DNA of 64,000 nucleotides from Teredinibacter turnerae T7901. GTDB taxonomy: Bacteria > Pseudomonadota > Gammaproteobacteria > Pseudomonadales > Cellvibrionaceae. The stretch covers positions 4,833,125-4,897,124 of the forward strand of contig NC_012997.1 of the NCBI RefSeq assembly GCF_000023025.1, read 5' to 3'. A program made the position numbers and the translations under genes. The notes beneath the pieces are model-generated. The model was not told the origin of the DNA and did no database searches. It worked only from the letters and a program-made list of their open reading frames with translations. This document shows positions 27,163 through 36,960 of this stretch, piece after piece; position 1 is the stretch's first letter; each line of letters begins with the position of its first letter.

Positions 27163-29055
27163 TTACGCAAGCGCGTAGGTCTTTTTGATTTCCAATGGTT
27201 CTGTGAGGCTGATATCGTCGGAAAGGGGTACGTTCTTAATTTGTGCTTCTCGCACCCCATTCGCGACACGCCACTTGCGGAATTTCTCGAAAGAATTTTC
27301 TCCGAGAACATGTAGCTGGAAAGGTGCCAGCCGCAGTGAATCCCGCTTTGTTCGGTACTCGAGATTGGTTTCTTTCATAAAGATTTCTACATCGCCAAGA
27401 AAGCTCTGTAGCTGGTCTTCAGTCACGTTATCGCCTTCGAATTCACAGAATAAGTCGTACCGACTTTCTTCTATGCGGGCTTGGGCCTGGAAATACAGCA
27501 CATGCAAATTCTGATTGCGGGACGCTTTTTCTACTACGCCCAACATTTGCTGCTCGTAGATTTTTTCACCAGTGATGTTAGTAACGCCTTTGCCCTTTTG
27601 CACAAAATCAATGGTGGGAACGCCATTAACGAAGCCTTTCACTTCTACAATATCGTTAATGTCGTAGCGATAGAGACCGCCCCGATTGGTGAAATACAAA
27701 CGATATCGTTCACCCACCTCCAGTTGGTCGACCATTAAATAATTGTCGTTGTGATGCGGGTTGGTACCTTCTTTCACAAACTCAAAGAAGTTTTCATCGA
27801 TAGTTAACATGCCTTCGCTGCTATTGATATTCAGTGGTACCGAACCACGAATTTCCGAAGCCAGATACCCTAGATCTTTAATTTGTACGTCCCCGTACCA
27901 TTTTTTCATCCGGTTCAGAAAAACCTTGGAGTTACCACCGGTCCAGCAGGCGATTACTACAAGTTTTTTCCAGTAGTGAATCGGTCGTAACATGCCTTCA
28001 GGATCGTTCTCGTAGCAGGATTTCAGATAATCAGCACGTTCAGGGTTGGGTTTTAGTTTGGCATTCACCAGCGCTCGAATTTCATCGTTCACATTGCAGG
28101 ATGCCGCTAGCGATCCCGCTCGGATATCCGCCAATATCGCGTCTTTAAACTGTTCGCCTTTCTCGGCGAGCAGACTGAGCGTCGAGGGGTTAGTGGAGGA
28201 AAGCATACTGGTATCTTCATCAGCGATACCCAAAAGTAACATGCAGTAGTAACGGGCTTCGTAATCCTTTACCTCGTACAACTCATAAGGAATGGTATAT
28301 TTGGAACGAATATTCTCGTTCAGATTTTTGATGTACTGCCCCGAGATAGAGCCGTACGGCACCTTCGCTTCGGTATAGCCTTCAACCGCAGGCGATACAA
28401 TTACGATGATATTACCTGAATACGCGCGCGGTTCGTTTTTATAGAGCGTGTAAGACCACAAGCGTGCACTGCCTTCGTGTGCTTCTTTCTCCATGGTGCG
28501 GGTAACAGGAATAAACTTCGGCCGCCCGGTTGAACCGCTAGTGGTAGCGTAATAGCAGGGTTTACCTCGTACCAGAACGTCAGCTCCGCCCTTGAGGTGC
28601 TCATCAATATAAGGTTCGAGATCGTTATAACCGTTCACCGGTACGCTGTTGCGGTATTTCTCTACCGAGGTAATTTTGTCAAAACCATGGGTTTTTCCGT
28701 ACTTCGTTTCCGCATTGTCACTTATCACCCGGCGCAGGAGTTGTAGCTGCACTTCACGTGGATGTTTCGAGTTATACATCATCCGCGCCATCAAGGATTC
28801 GCCACCAAGCACGAATCCGGTGGCTTGCATATAGCGCTTGAAAAACCCCGAAGCATTACCCTTCTTAAAAGCAGCAGGCAATCGTGCGACTTCCATAAAA
28901 AAGATAACGAGCGCAATAATTGTCGATTTAACAACAATCCCAACCCGATTAAACAATCGACCGATAATATAGCTAGCGGAAAAGCCTTTCGGGAGTTGAG
29001 TTTCCGCAGGTTCCGGCATGCGACCACCAGCGGCTAATACAGATTCTTTTTCCAT
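27163..29055 (-). CDS. GH3-family acyl-adenylating / acyl-amido synthetase homologue
   Basis: 630 residues from the ATG at 29055, which has GGAG 9 nt upstream; a GTG at 29091 would overlap the thioesterase. It matches the GH3 family, known from plant auxin- and jasmonate-amino acid conjugating enzymes of the adenylate-forming superfamily. The ATP loop is YYATTSGSTGRPKFIPVT, followed by GGLYRYDINDIVEVKGF and a late loop KGKGVTNITGEKIYEQQM. A hydrophobic stretch near the N-terminus (VKSTIIALVIFFMEVARLPAAF) may hold it at the membrane. GH3 enzymes activate a carboxylic acid as an acyl-adenylate and join it to an amine. Here it probably activates the polyketide chain. Amine partner unknown. Confidence 0.85.
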   Translation of the reverse strand: MEKESVLAAGGRMPEPAETQLPKGFSASYIIGRLFNRVGIVVKSTIIALVIFFMEVARLPAAFKKGNASGFFKRYMQATGFVLGGESLMARMMYNSKHPREVQLQLLRRVISDNAETKYGKTHGFDKITSVEKYRNSVPVNGYNDLEPYIDEHLKGGADVLVRGKPCYYATTSGSTGRPKFIPVTRTMEKEAHEGSARLWSYTLYKNEPRAYSGNIIVIVSPAVEGYTEAKVPYGSISGQYIKNLNENIRSKYTIPYELYEVKDYEARYYCMLLLGIADEDTSMLSSTNPSTLSLLAEKGEQFKDAILADIRAGSLAASCNVNDEIRALVNAKLKPNPERADYLKSCYENDPEGMLRPIHYWKKLVVIACWTGGNSKVFLNRMKKWYGDVQIKDLGYLASEIRGSVPLNINSSEGMLTIDENFFEFVKEGTNPHHNDNYLMVDQLEVGERYRLYFTNRGGLYRYDINDIVEVKGFVNGVPTIDFVQKGKGVTNITGEKIYEQQMLGVVEKASRNQNLHVLYFQAQARIEESRYDLFCEFEGDNVTEDQLQSFLGDVEIFMKETNLEYRTKRDSLRLAPFQLHVLGENSFEKFRKWRVANGVREAQIKNVPLSDDISLTEPLEIKKTYALA

Positions 29056-29087
29056 TGTACGAGTCTCCAAAAAAGGATGAACGAGTA

Positions 29088-29873
29088 TCACACCTGCTCA
29101 AGAAGCGAATTCACGACATCAAACAATTCCTGCGGATGGTCATTGATATAAAAATGGCCACCGGCAATAATTTTTTTACTAAACCCGGCCTGGGTATACT
29201 CACACCATGCATCGATACCCTTACCAGAAATCAAATGATCGTATTCCGCCTCAATTGCGACTATTGGGCACTTTAGACTGGTCAGGTGCAGGCTCTCTTC
29301 GTAGCTCTCCAGAATCGAAAAATCACCTCGCATCACCCGCATGATCTGTTTCACCATAAGCGGATCTCCCAGAATCGATTCCGGCGTCCCACCCATGTTG
29401 CGAATATCCGCGAGTAATTGTTTATCGGAGAGTTCCGAGCGCTTTTTGCGTTGGTTAAGATGTGGAGCTGTTTTTGCGGACACCACCAGCCCAGCAACGG
29501 CGGCTCCACGTTCAGTAAGTCGACTGGCCAGGGAAAAGGCCAACACGCTGCCAAAGCTATGTCCGAATAAAACCACCGGCGTTGAATCCTGCAACACCAG
29601 GGGTATCAGCTCGCCGACAACAGCCTGCATCGAGCTGTACACAGGCTCATCGCGCCGCTCCTCCCGGCCAGGCAGTTGAAGTGCATAGATATCAGCGTTG
29701 TTGTTGACGAATTCCGGCCAGCGGCGAAACACGCTGGCTGAACCGCCAATATGCGCGAAGCAAATAAGGCGGCACGCTGGTTGAGGCTGCTTGCGCAGTA
29801 ATTTCAACCACGGTGACTGCGCTGCTTCCAGTTCAGCACCAGTAAGCTCTGATTCCCTAAGTAGTTCGCGCAT
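29088..29873 (-). CDS. Type II thioesterase (PKS/NRPS-associated)
   Basis: 261 residues of the alpha/beta-hydrolase TEII family: ICFAHIGGSASVFRRWPEF, YALQLPGREERRDE, nucleophile S106 in VVLFGHSFGSVLAF, an acid near IVAIEAEYDHLISG and a His in IIAGGHFYIND. Such enzymes free stalled acyl groups from carrier proteins, or release the product when the synthase has no thioesterase, as here. It is 33 bp after the hotdog thioesterase gene and just before the GH3 gene. Confidence 0.92.
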   Translation of the reverse strand: MRELLRESELTGAELEAAQSPWLKLLRKQPQPACRLICFAHIGGSASVFRRWPEFVNNNADIYALQLPGREERRDEPVYSSMQAVVGELIPLVLQDSTPVVLFGHSFGSVLAFSLASRLTERGAAVAGLVVSAKTAPHLNQRKKRSELSDKQLLADIRNMGGTPESILGDPLMVKQIMRVMRGDFSILESYEESLHLTSLKCPIVAIEAEYDHLISGKGIDAWCEYTQAGFSKKIIAGGHFYINDHPQELFDVVNSLLEQV

Positions 29874-29906
29874 AGTCTTTCCCTCGCTCGTGTAAAAATG
29901 ACGTGG

Positions 29907-30347
29907 TTAGTGGCTCTGTTTAATCAGCATGCACGAGGCCGATGCAGTTACATACACATTGCCTTCTTCGTCATACAAACGGCCACTGGCGAACCCGATA
30001 GTGGTGGTCATATCGTCGACCTTGCCTTCGGCAAACAGGTCCACATCCACAGGTATTGGGCGTACATATTTAATGCTGAGATCCACGGTGCACACACCCG
30101 ATTTTGAATCGAGCATGGTATGTATTGCACACGCCATCGCTGTATCCATAACCGTTGATGCAAAACCGCCATGTACTGCACCCTGACTGTTCAGGTGGTC
30201 AGAATTCGCCTGCACTCGTATTGTCATTTCGCCACGGCCAACGGTACCGTCCAGCATAGGCATTAGTTTCGCGATATTTGGCAGCGGAATTTCTCGCTTG
30301 GCCATTGCTTGCATTAATTGGAAACCATTCATTTCTGCAATCGTCAT
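29907..30347 (-). CDS. Hotdog-fold thioesterase (PaaI/YbgC-like)
   Basis: 146 residues with the PaaI-type core: GEMTIRVQANSDHLNSQGAVHGGFASTVMDTAMACAIHTML, whose HGG motif and following Asp are the usual active-site region, and SIKYVRPIPVDVDLFAEGKV. Members hydrolyse acyl-CoA or acyl-carrier thioesters. AAGGAG lies 6 nt before the ATG. Second gene of the operon, 187 bp after the PKS and separated from it by a hairpin. It may supply the releasing step that the PKS lacks. Confidence 0.9.
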   Translation of the reverse strand: MTIAEMNGFQLMQAMAKREIPLPNIAKLMPMLDGTVGRGEMTIRVQANSDHLNSQGAVHGGFASTVMDTAMACAIHTMLDSKSGVCTVDLSIKYVRPIPVDVDLFAEGKVDDMTTTIGFASGRLYDEEGNVYVTASASCMLIKQSH

Positions 30348-30502
30348 GTCACACTCCTTCGTACTCTCACGAGCCTTAAAAAAAACAATGGATAAAGTTC
30401 TGGTTTAAGTTGTGCCCGCAAACTGCGCGTTTTAATTCGCAGCAGCGTGCAAGCATTTCCTCCGGCGATTAAACCGAAGTGGATTAGTCATAGTGGGAAA
30501 AT

Positions 30503-30528
30503 GCACAGCCCGCCCCCACGGGCCGTGC
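30503..30528 (-). terminator. Hairpin between the PKS gene and its accessory genes
   Basis: GCAC-GCCCG and CGGGC-GTGC pair with a one-base mismatch, just after the PKS stop codon. On the minus strand it is followed by a short weak T-run (ATTTTCCC). It may act as a partial terminator lowering downstream expression, or protect the 6.4 kb upstream mRNA. Confidence 0.45.
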
Positions 30529-30534
30529 GACGCG

Positions 30535-33500
30535 CTAGGCGGCTTCAGCTACCTGCGGTGCAAAATCAGTGTTGGTAATCTGATTCGCCAACTGCGCTAT
30601 TGAGGAACTGTTGAGCAACATCATGGTATTTACATTCATACAATATTCCTTTTTCAATCGATTGCTCAGCTCACTGGTGACGATCGAATCGACACCAATA
30701 TTGGACAGGCTGTTACCGGCATCAATCTGGTCAAATGGAATGCGTAAGAGTGAGGATATCTCTTGCTTAATGGCATTCTCTACCGCGGTCACCCGTTCTG
30801 GAGAGGTCAATCCTGTGAGTGATTGAATAAATGCGTTGGCCGCTTCATCATCGCCATTGCGATCCAATGTTTCGATCAGGTGCTCATATCGGCTGGAGTT
30901 TTCCGAATTGACATTGGTACCAAACCAGCTTTCCCATTCAATATCCAGAATGCCGACCTGAGTCACTCGTTTCTCCAACGCGTTGTCCATTTGCTGCAGT
31001 GCATAGGCATTGCTCAAGCCGTAAATGCCCTGGCTTTGCAGAATGTCCTTCACCCCTTTGCTGCGAGCGACCATGCCAGTTTCCGCCAGTGCACCCCAGT
31101 TGATAACGGTTGAAGGTAAATCTTGAGCGCGGCGATAGTAGGCGAAATTATCAAAGAAGGAATTAGCCACAACGTAGTTGGCCTGTTGTGGGTTACCCAT
31201 CATTGAAGATACGGACGAGAAGAGCACAAACAGTTCAATTTCCGAATGTGCCAGGTTCAACGTTGCGTGGTGTAGATTCCATGCTCCCGCCATTTTCGGT
31301 TCTATAACACGGGTAAACCGTTCTTCATCCATCGCCAGTAGCGGGCCGTCATCGAGTACACCGGCGCAATGGAAAACACCTTTAATCGGAAGTTCAGGTG
31401 TATCGAATTTTTTAACGGTGGCGGTAACCGCTGCAGTATCGGCGATGTCGACGGCTTCAACAGCTACTTTACATCCGAAGGCTTCGATACGCTTTATCGC
31501 GCTGGTTGCTTCTTCTGAATTCGCACCGCTACGACTCAGCAATACCACTTGTTTCGCGCCATAGGCTGCCAGCTGTTCGGCGACTGTCAGACCAAAGCCT
31601 TTGGTACCACCAGAGATAACGTAGCTTGCCTGCGGCGCAAGCCAGCTGCGCATTTTGGTAATTCGCGCGTCCAGCTTCTGGTCAGTGAAGGTTAGCGTAA
31701 CCTGCGCTTCGTGATCGCGCGAATGCATTTCCTCCATTTTTTCCAGCGCAGAGCTCAATTCACCAGCGGAGAAGTTGACCAACGGCTTAGCAGGAATATC
31801 GGCATCTTGTAGCCATGACACCACTTCCTTCGCACACAGGCGAACCATTGCCGGCTGCAGCGTAATCCAAGTTCCAAAGTGCACCGAGCTGTATTGGTAA
31901 TTTAGCGCCGAGACATGTGCAGGAACTTTGCGTTGATTAAGATTTGCCTTGGTGGCGATATCGATCATTCGACCGCAGGCGGCCAATACGGAGAAGCCTT
32001 TTTCGCGCACGTCCCCTGAGGCGCAGTTTAATACCAGATCAACGCCCTTGCCGGCTGTGTAGCCGTGCAATTCATCGACGAAGTCCAATGAATTTTTATC
32101 CATTGCAGCGACGACATTCAGAGCGCTGAAAATAGTACTTAGATTTTTGTAATCCTGCCCAGTGGTAACATAAACTTGCGCCCCCATTGCCGAAGCAATC
32201 GCAGCGGCCGCATATCCGAAATCGGTATCTGCGTCATGGATTAACACACTCTCACCCACGCTAATATTCGCCAACTTGCGCAAACTGTAAAACGCACAGG
32301 TAAAAGCCATTAGATTGACATAGCTGCCGTTGGGCTTTGCAACCAATGCACCTTCGCCAAGGGTCAAATAATTGCTCAACAGACCGTCGGTGTTCAATGC
32401 AAACACCTCATCGCCGATTCGATAACTACTGGCGGGCCCGGCGTTAACCACCTTGCCGCAGCAACTGTAAGTTAACTTGGCTTCGCCGGGGATTTCGCTG
32501 TAAAGAATGTTACCTTCATCAAGCGACACCTGACTCACTGCGACTTCAACTGCATCATCCGTTACGGCTAAGCGATCGGTTTCGAAAAATTCGAACGCTT
32601 CTTCGCTGGCAGCGGTTGCGGGTTTGGCCAGCAATGGAGCAGTGCTTTCCAGGCTAACTTTATCGGTAGATTCGGTATCAGCTTCGTAGCGTTTAACGCG
32701 GCGCAGGAATCTGTTTCCGCTCCGGTACACCACTTCGCTTTCCCGATTTTCATCACCCAACTCTGTGATAAGCATTTGCGCTTCCACCGCGACGTCTCCC
32801 GGATAATCGAGATCCACCATGCGGCAGAGAATATGGTTAAACTCGTTCACGACGATTGGGCCAAGACCTAGCACCGGCGATATAGCAATATTTTGTGCAC
32901 CCAGTTTACTTGGCATCGATTGGGCTGCGCGGGTAACCTTAATCCAATCCATCTGCTGGGTTTGGCCGTCCATAGCGCTCAACATATTGCGCATTTTCAT
33001 TGCATGAACGGTCGTATTTCCTGTGGTGCAGTCCGACTCACTCAGCACGTCGCTACTCCACAAATCGATTACCCGGTTTATCGACATATAGTTAATAACA
33101 CCCAAGGCTTTTTTCAGTTGACTCTCGTCTCCTGGATTCACCGTAACTTTATTGATACCGGTTTTTTTGTAGGCGCCTGCCTCGGTAAACAACGCATAGT
33201 TGATTCCGAGTTCATCCAGTTTAGTCACGATGGCAGATGACAGCGCATCATCTTTGGCCAGCAGCAACACCTGTAAATCCGAACTCAAATTCGTTTCACT
33301 CGCCGCACTCTCCGCCTCATTCCACTCGAATTCATACAACCACTTCTCCATGGCAGTATCGGCATCGGAGCCTGCGCCAATGGCATTGCACACCAGGTTG
33401 CGAATATCCACCAGTACGTTGCCCATTTCATCAAGCAATTGAATATCACAGGTGATAGCGCGTTCGTCGCGATGCGTAATTTTGCCGTAGCTCAGGCAGC

Positions 33501-36500
33501 TTCGGCGCGGTGAACGGAAAAAGTCCATACGTTCGAAACTGACGGGAACGTAGGGTTGGTCCGAGTCAAGCAGCGCGATAAGCGACTGGAAACTCGCATC
33601 GAGAATAGTTGGGTGTAACAGGTAGTCTTTGGCTCCCGCCAGTACTTCCATAACCGGCTCAATCTCGGCCAGTACGGAATGGCTGCTGCGAGAAATTTTT
33701 CGGATAGGCTGGAAATAGTGGCCGTAAGAAAGTCCGCGCTCATCGAGTTCACTATAAAATGTGGCAACATCGAGCTCTTTATGCATTTCTTCGCGCAGTG
33801 TCTTTATATCGAGACTCGCGGCTTCTGATCGGATAGTTCCCGGGTTAACACTGCCAGATGCATGCAGCATCCAGTTAGCAACTTCCGAACTTTGATCACG
33901 GCTGTAAATACGGAATTCGCGGCTTTCCGGGTCGATAGATGACTGGATTACAGGTACTTGCCCTGGCTGAACCGCTAGCATCTTGAGAATTTTAACGTTC
34001 TCGAGGGAACAGGACAGTTCTTTAAACTGTTCCTCGTGCAGGGCGAGTGCAATATCGATGTAGCCAGCCCCCGGGAACACCACCATTTTTTCCACCTGGT
34101 GATCTTCCAAGTAAGGAATCATGTATTTGTTAACTTCCATCTTCCATGCCGGAATGGGTGAGCGTACCAACTCGTTCAAATAGACGTAGCCAGAACGCCC
34201 AATTCTCTTCTCGATGGAAATCTCAGTTTCATGCCAGTAGTGCTCACGCTGCCAAGGGTATAGCGGCAAAGGAATAAACTGGCCTCCGTTGGCGAAAAAA
34301 TTATGCCAGGCAATCTTTCCGCCTGAGGTATGGAAAGACGCAACCGCTTGATAAAAATGCGCTTGCTCCGGCATTTTGCGATTGAGCGTACTCACGATCG
34401 CCGAGTTACTCACACCGCGTGCATCAAGACATTCTTTAACGGAGTTGCGCAGCACCGGATGTGGGCCAACTTCAATAAAATGATATTCGCCGCTTTCTAA
34501 AACCGCTTCGATGCCTTGTACAAATCGTACCGGATCGCGTACGTTATCCGCCCAATACTGTGCGTCGATTGCTTTGCCATCGATCAGCTTGCCGGTTACA
34601 GTTGAATATAGAGGCAATAGGGTTTCTTTCGGCTGAAGGTCGGCAAGGTCGGCCTTCAGATCGTCCAGTACCGGATCCATTTGCGCAGAGTGATAGGCAA
34701 TATCCACTTTCAGGAATCGGTTAAACACGCCTTCATCAGACAACACAGCTGCGACAGTTTCCAGCTCTTTCACATCACCCGAGAGCGTCACCGCAGAATA
34801 GGAATTAATCGCCGCGATGCTCACGGCTTTACAATCCGCGATACGTTTTAGCGCATCTGCTTCGGAAAGTCCGACCGCAAGCATTGCACCGCCCATTCCG
34901 GCACAACGTTTTTGTTGAGCGCTGCGCTTGGCACTTACGACTACCGCTTCTTCAAGGCTTATGGCCCCGGAGACATAGGCAGAACTCACTTCGCCCACGC
35001 TGTGTCCGATCACGCAATCAGGTTCGACACCCCAGGTTTGCCATAGCTTAGTTAAGCCTGCCTGTATAACAAAGTTGGCAGGCTGCGCTATGGTAGTCAT
35101 CTCCATCTCTGACGATTCTTCGTCTTTCATCATTTCTTCGAGAATCGACCATCCGATGATGTCCTTGAACACACTGTCAATCTTATCTACTTCATCGCGA
35201 TATACCGGCTCGGTTTTGTAGAGTTCTTGCCCCATTTTCCACCACTGCGGGCCCATCCCAGAAAATACAAAGCAGGTTTTTTTGTCGCTGCCACTGAGCG
35301 ATTTGCCCTCCACCATGTCTTCGCTGATTTTGCCATCTGCGTAGTCAAGGAGTGCCTGCAATAACGCATTTTTACTGGCGACGCGGAATACCAGGCGATA
35401 AGGGTGTTGGGTGCGTCGCTCTGCCAGTGAATAAATAATATCTTCCATCACATATTGGTTCGCACCGGCCATATCCTGCTGCAGGAATAACGCGTATCGC
35501 TTCGCTAAATCTGCCAGCGCCGCGGTGCTCTTCGCTGAAATTGGCACCAGATAATTGCCTTCCTTGTCGGTCTTTGCTTTAAAAGGAATCACTTCATCTG
35601 CTTTGGGAGAACGCAAAAGTACGTGCCCATTGGTACCGCCATAACCAAAAGAGTTGACGCCAACAAAATGTTCACGGTCTTTATCGAGTTCGATACATGC
35701 GGTGGGTACTTTTAATGGAATTTCATCAAAGGGGATCGCTTCGTTGGGCGTATTGAAATGCAGGTTGGGAGGAATGCGCTTATTCTTCGCCGTAAGCGCA
35801 GCTTTCATAATGCCTGCAACGGCTGAACAGGCCTCCATATGCCCGATGTTGGACTTTACCGAACCCACGTAGCAGGTATCTTCGATAGCGCGATCACCCA
35901 TCGCGCGCGTAATTGCTTTTAATTCGATAGGATCGCCCGCTTTCGTGCCTGTGCCATGCGCCTCCATGTAGCTCAGCGCTTTGGGAGACACACCGGCGCG
36001 TGCGTAGACCTCTTTAATAAGCGCTTCCTGAGCGACGGGGTTAGGCAGCGAAATACCGTTAGTTTGGCCACCATCCTGATTAACGCCAGATTCAATTATT
36101 ACTGCGTGAATTACGTCACCGTCTGCTTTTGCTTTTTCAAGGGGTTTTAAAATGAGAATCCCTGCACCTTCGGCACGCACGTAACCGGCCGCATCGTTTG
36201 AGAACGCCTTGCATCGAGCGTGGTGCGATAAGAACTGGCCTTTGCACATTGCCACGGGGTACCCTGGCGTGAGCATAGTATTGGCGCCGCCAACCATTGC
36301 CATTTCACAATCGCCGTTGCGCATACTCTGAATAGCATAGTGGGTTGCCACCATAGAACTGGAACATGCGGTATCTATCGACAGGCTCGGCCCGGTCAAA
36401 TCAAACACGTAGGACAATCGGTTGGATAGCAGCGCCAGTGTTATGCCCACGGCTGAGGTAGGATTGATGATACTGCGGTTATCGTAATCCAATTGAATAA

Positions 36501-36960
36501 CTTTGTTGTCCAGTGCAAAGCCGCCGACAAAAACGCCGGTCTTAACGGCTTTTAGTTTTTCTGCAGTTAGCCCAGCATGTTCCACAGCTTCCCAGGCGAC
36601 CTCCATCAGCAAGCGCTGCATCGGGTCGATGACATCAGCCTCCCGTGGCGATATGCCAAAAAACAGCGGGTCGTATTCTTCAAGGTCCTGACTGAGAAAA
36701 CCTGCCTGCTTGGTATACATTTTACCCGGCTTGGATTTGTCTTCGTCATAAAATTTTCTAACATCCCAACGCTTTTGCGGTACATCGGAAATACCGTCAA
36801 CGCCATTTAACAGACTGTCCCAAAAGTTATCTGGGTTGGTGATGTCTTTGGGAAATCGACATCCCATGCCGATAATCGCGATTTCTGTCGCGCCGTTACT
36901 TAAGGTCGTATTCTTCACGTTAGCATCTTCTGAGGCGATGCCAGGCATTTTCTGGTCCAT
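30535..36960 (-). CDS. Type I polyketide synthase, single module KS-AT-DH-psiKR-ER-KR-ACP, no thioesterase
   Basis: About 2141 residues from the ATG at 36960, which has AAAGGA 7 nt upstream (a GTG at 36978 adds 6 residues; numbers below count from it). KS 30-460 with C205 (DTACSS), H341 (EAHGTG) and H380 (NIGH). AT 565-870 with S660 (GHSVG); AYHS at 761 suggests malonyl. DH 935-1200 with H960, where the usual HxxxG reads HQVEK, and D1127 (HPTILDASF). A reductase-like structural domain 1240-1430. ER-like 1460-1750, whose NADPH motif reads HDADTDFG at 1581 instead of HAAAGGVG, so it may be inactive. KR 1780-1990 with GGTKGFG, catalytic S/Y/N (S1921 region, Y1935, N1939) and LDD, indicating B-type stereochemistry. 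ACP near 2070-2130 with S2098 (GVDSI). One full module suggests iterative use. First gene of the operon. Confidence 0.96.
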   Translation of the reverse strand: MDQKMPGIASEDANVKNTTLSNGATEIAIIGMGCRFPKDITNPDNFWDSLLNGVDGISDVPQKRWDVRKFYDEDKSKPGKMYTKQAGFLSQDLEEYDPLFFGISPREADVIDPMQRLLMEVAWEAVEHAGLTAEKLKAVKTGVFVGGFALDNKVIQLDYDNRSIINPTSAVGITLALLSNRLSYVFDLTGPSLSIDTACSSSMVATHYAIQSMRNGDCEMAMVGGANTMLTPGYPVAMCKGQFLSHHARCKAFSNDAAGYVRAEGAGILILKPLEKAKADGDVIHAVIIESGVNQDGGQTNGISLPNPVAQEALIKEVYARAGVSPKALSYMEAHGTGTKAGDPIELKAITRAMGDRAIEDTCYVGSVKSNIGHMEACSAVAGIMKAALTAKNKRIPPNLHFNTPNEAIPFDEIPLKVPTACIELDKDREHFVGVNSFGYGGTNGHVLLRSPKADEVIPFKAKTDKEGNYLVPISAKSTAALADLAKRYALFLQQDMAGANQYVMEDIIYSLAERRTQHPYRLVFRVASKNALLQALLDYADGKISEDMVEGKSLSGSDKKTCFVFSGMGPQWWKMGQELYKTEPVYRDEVDKIDSVFKDIIGWSILEEMMKDEESSEMEMTTIAQPANFVIQAGLTKLWQTWGVEPDCVIGHSVGEVSSAYVSGAISLEEAVVVSAKRSAQQKRCAGMGGAMLAVGLSEADALKRIADCKAVSIAAINSYSAVTLSGDVKELETVAAVLSDEGVFNRFLKVDIAYHSAQMDPVLDDLKADLADLQPKETLLPLYSTVTGKLIDGKAIDAQYWADNVRDPVRFVQGIEAVLESGEYHFIEVGPHPVLRNSVKECLDARGVSNSAIVSTLNRKMPEQAHFYQAVASFHTSGGKIAWHNFFANGGQFIPLPLYPWQREHYWHETEISIEKRIGRSGYVYLNELVRSPIPAWKMEVNKYMIPYLEDHQVEKMVVFPGAGYIDIALALHEEQFKELSCSLENVKILKMLAVQPGQVPVIQSSIDPESREFRIYSRDQSSEVANWMLHASGSVNPGTIRSEAASLDIKTLREEMHKELDVATFYSELDERGLSYGHYFQPIRKISRSSHSVLAEIEPVMEVLAGAKDYLLHPTILDASFQSLIALLDSDQPYVPVSFERMDFFRSPRRSCLSYGKITHRDERAITCDIQLLDEMGNVLVDIRNLVCNAIGAGSDADTAMEKWLYEFEWNEAESAASETNLSSDLQVLLLAKDDALSSAIVTKLDELGINYALFTEAGAYKKTGINKVTVNPGDESQLKKALGVINYMSINRVIDLWSSDVLSESDCTTGNTTVHAMKMRNMLSAMDGQTQQMDWIKVTRAAQSMPSKLGAQNIAISPVLGLGPIVVNEFNHILCRMVDLDYPGDVAVEAQMLITELGDENRESEVVYRSGNRFLRRVKRYEADTESTDKVSLESTAPLLAKPATAASEEAFEFFETDRLAVTDDAVEVAVSQVSLDEGNILYSEIPGEAKLTYSCCGKVVNAGPASSYRIGDEVFALNTDGLLSNYLTLGEGALVAKPNGSYVNLMAFTCAFYSLRKLANISVGESVLIHDADTDFGYAAAAIASAMGAQVYVTTGQDYKNLSTIFSALNVVAAMDKNSLDFVDELHGYTAGKGVDLVLNCASGDVREKGFSVLAACGRMIDIATKANLNQRKVPAHVSALNYQYSSVHFGTWITLQPAMVRLCAKEVVSWLQDADIPAKPLVNFSAGELSSALEKMEEMHSRDHEAQVTLTFTDQKLDARITKMRSWLAPQASYVISGGTKGFGLTVAEQLAAYGAKQVVLLSRSGANSEEATSAIKRIEAFGCKVAVEAVDIADTAAVTATVKKFDTPELPIKGVFHCAGVLDDGPLLAMDEERFTRVIEPKMAGAWNLHHATLNLAHSEIELFVLFSSVSSMMGNPQQANYVVANSFFDNFAYYRRAQDLPSTVINWGALAETGMVARSKGVKDILQSQGIYGLSNAYALQQMDNALEKRVTQVGILDIEWESWFGTNVNSENSSRYEHLIETLDRNGDDEAANAFIQSLTGLTSPERVTAVENAIKQEISSLLRIPFDQIDAGNSLSNIGVDSIVTSELSNRLKKEYCMNVNTMMLLNSSSIAQLANQITNTDFAPQVAEAA

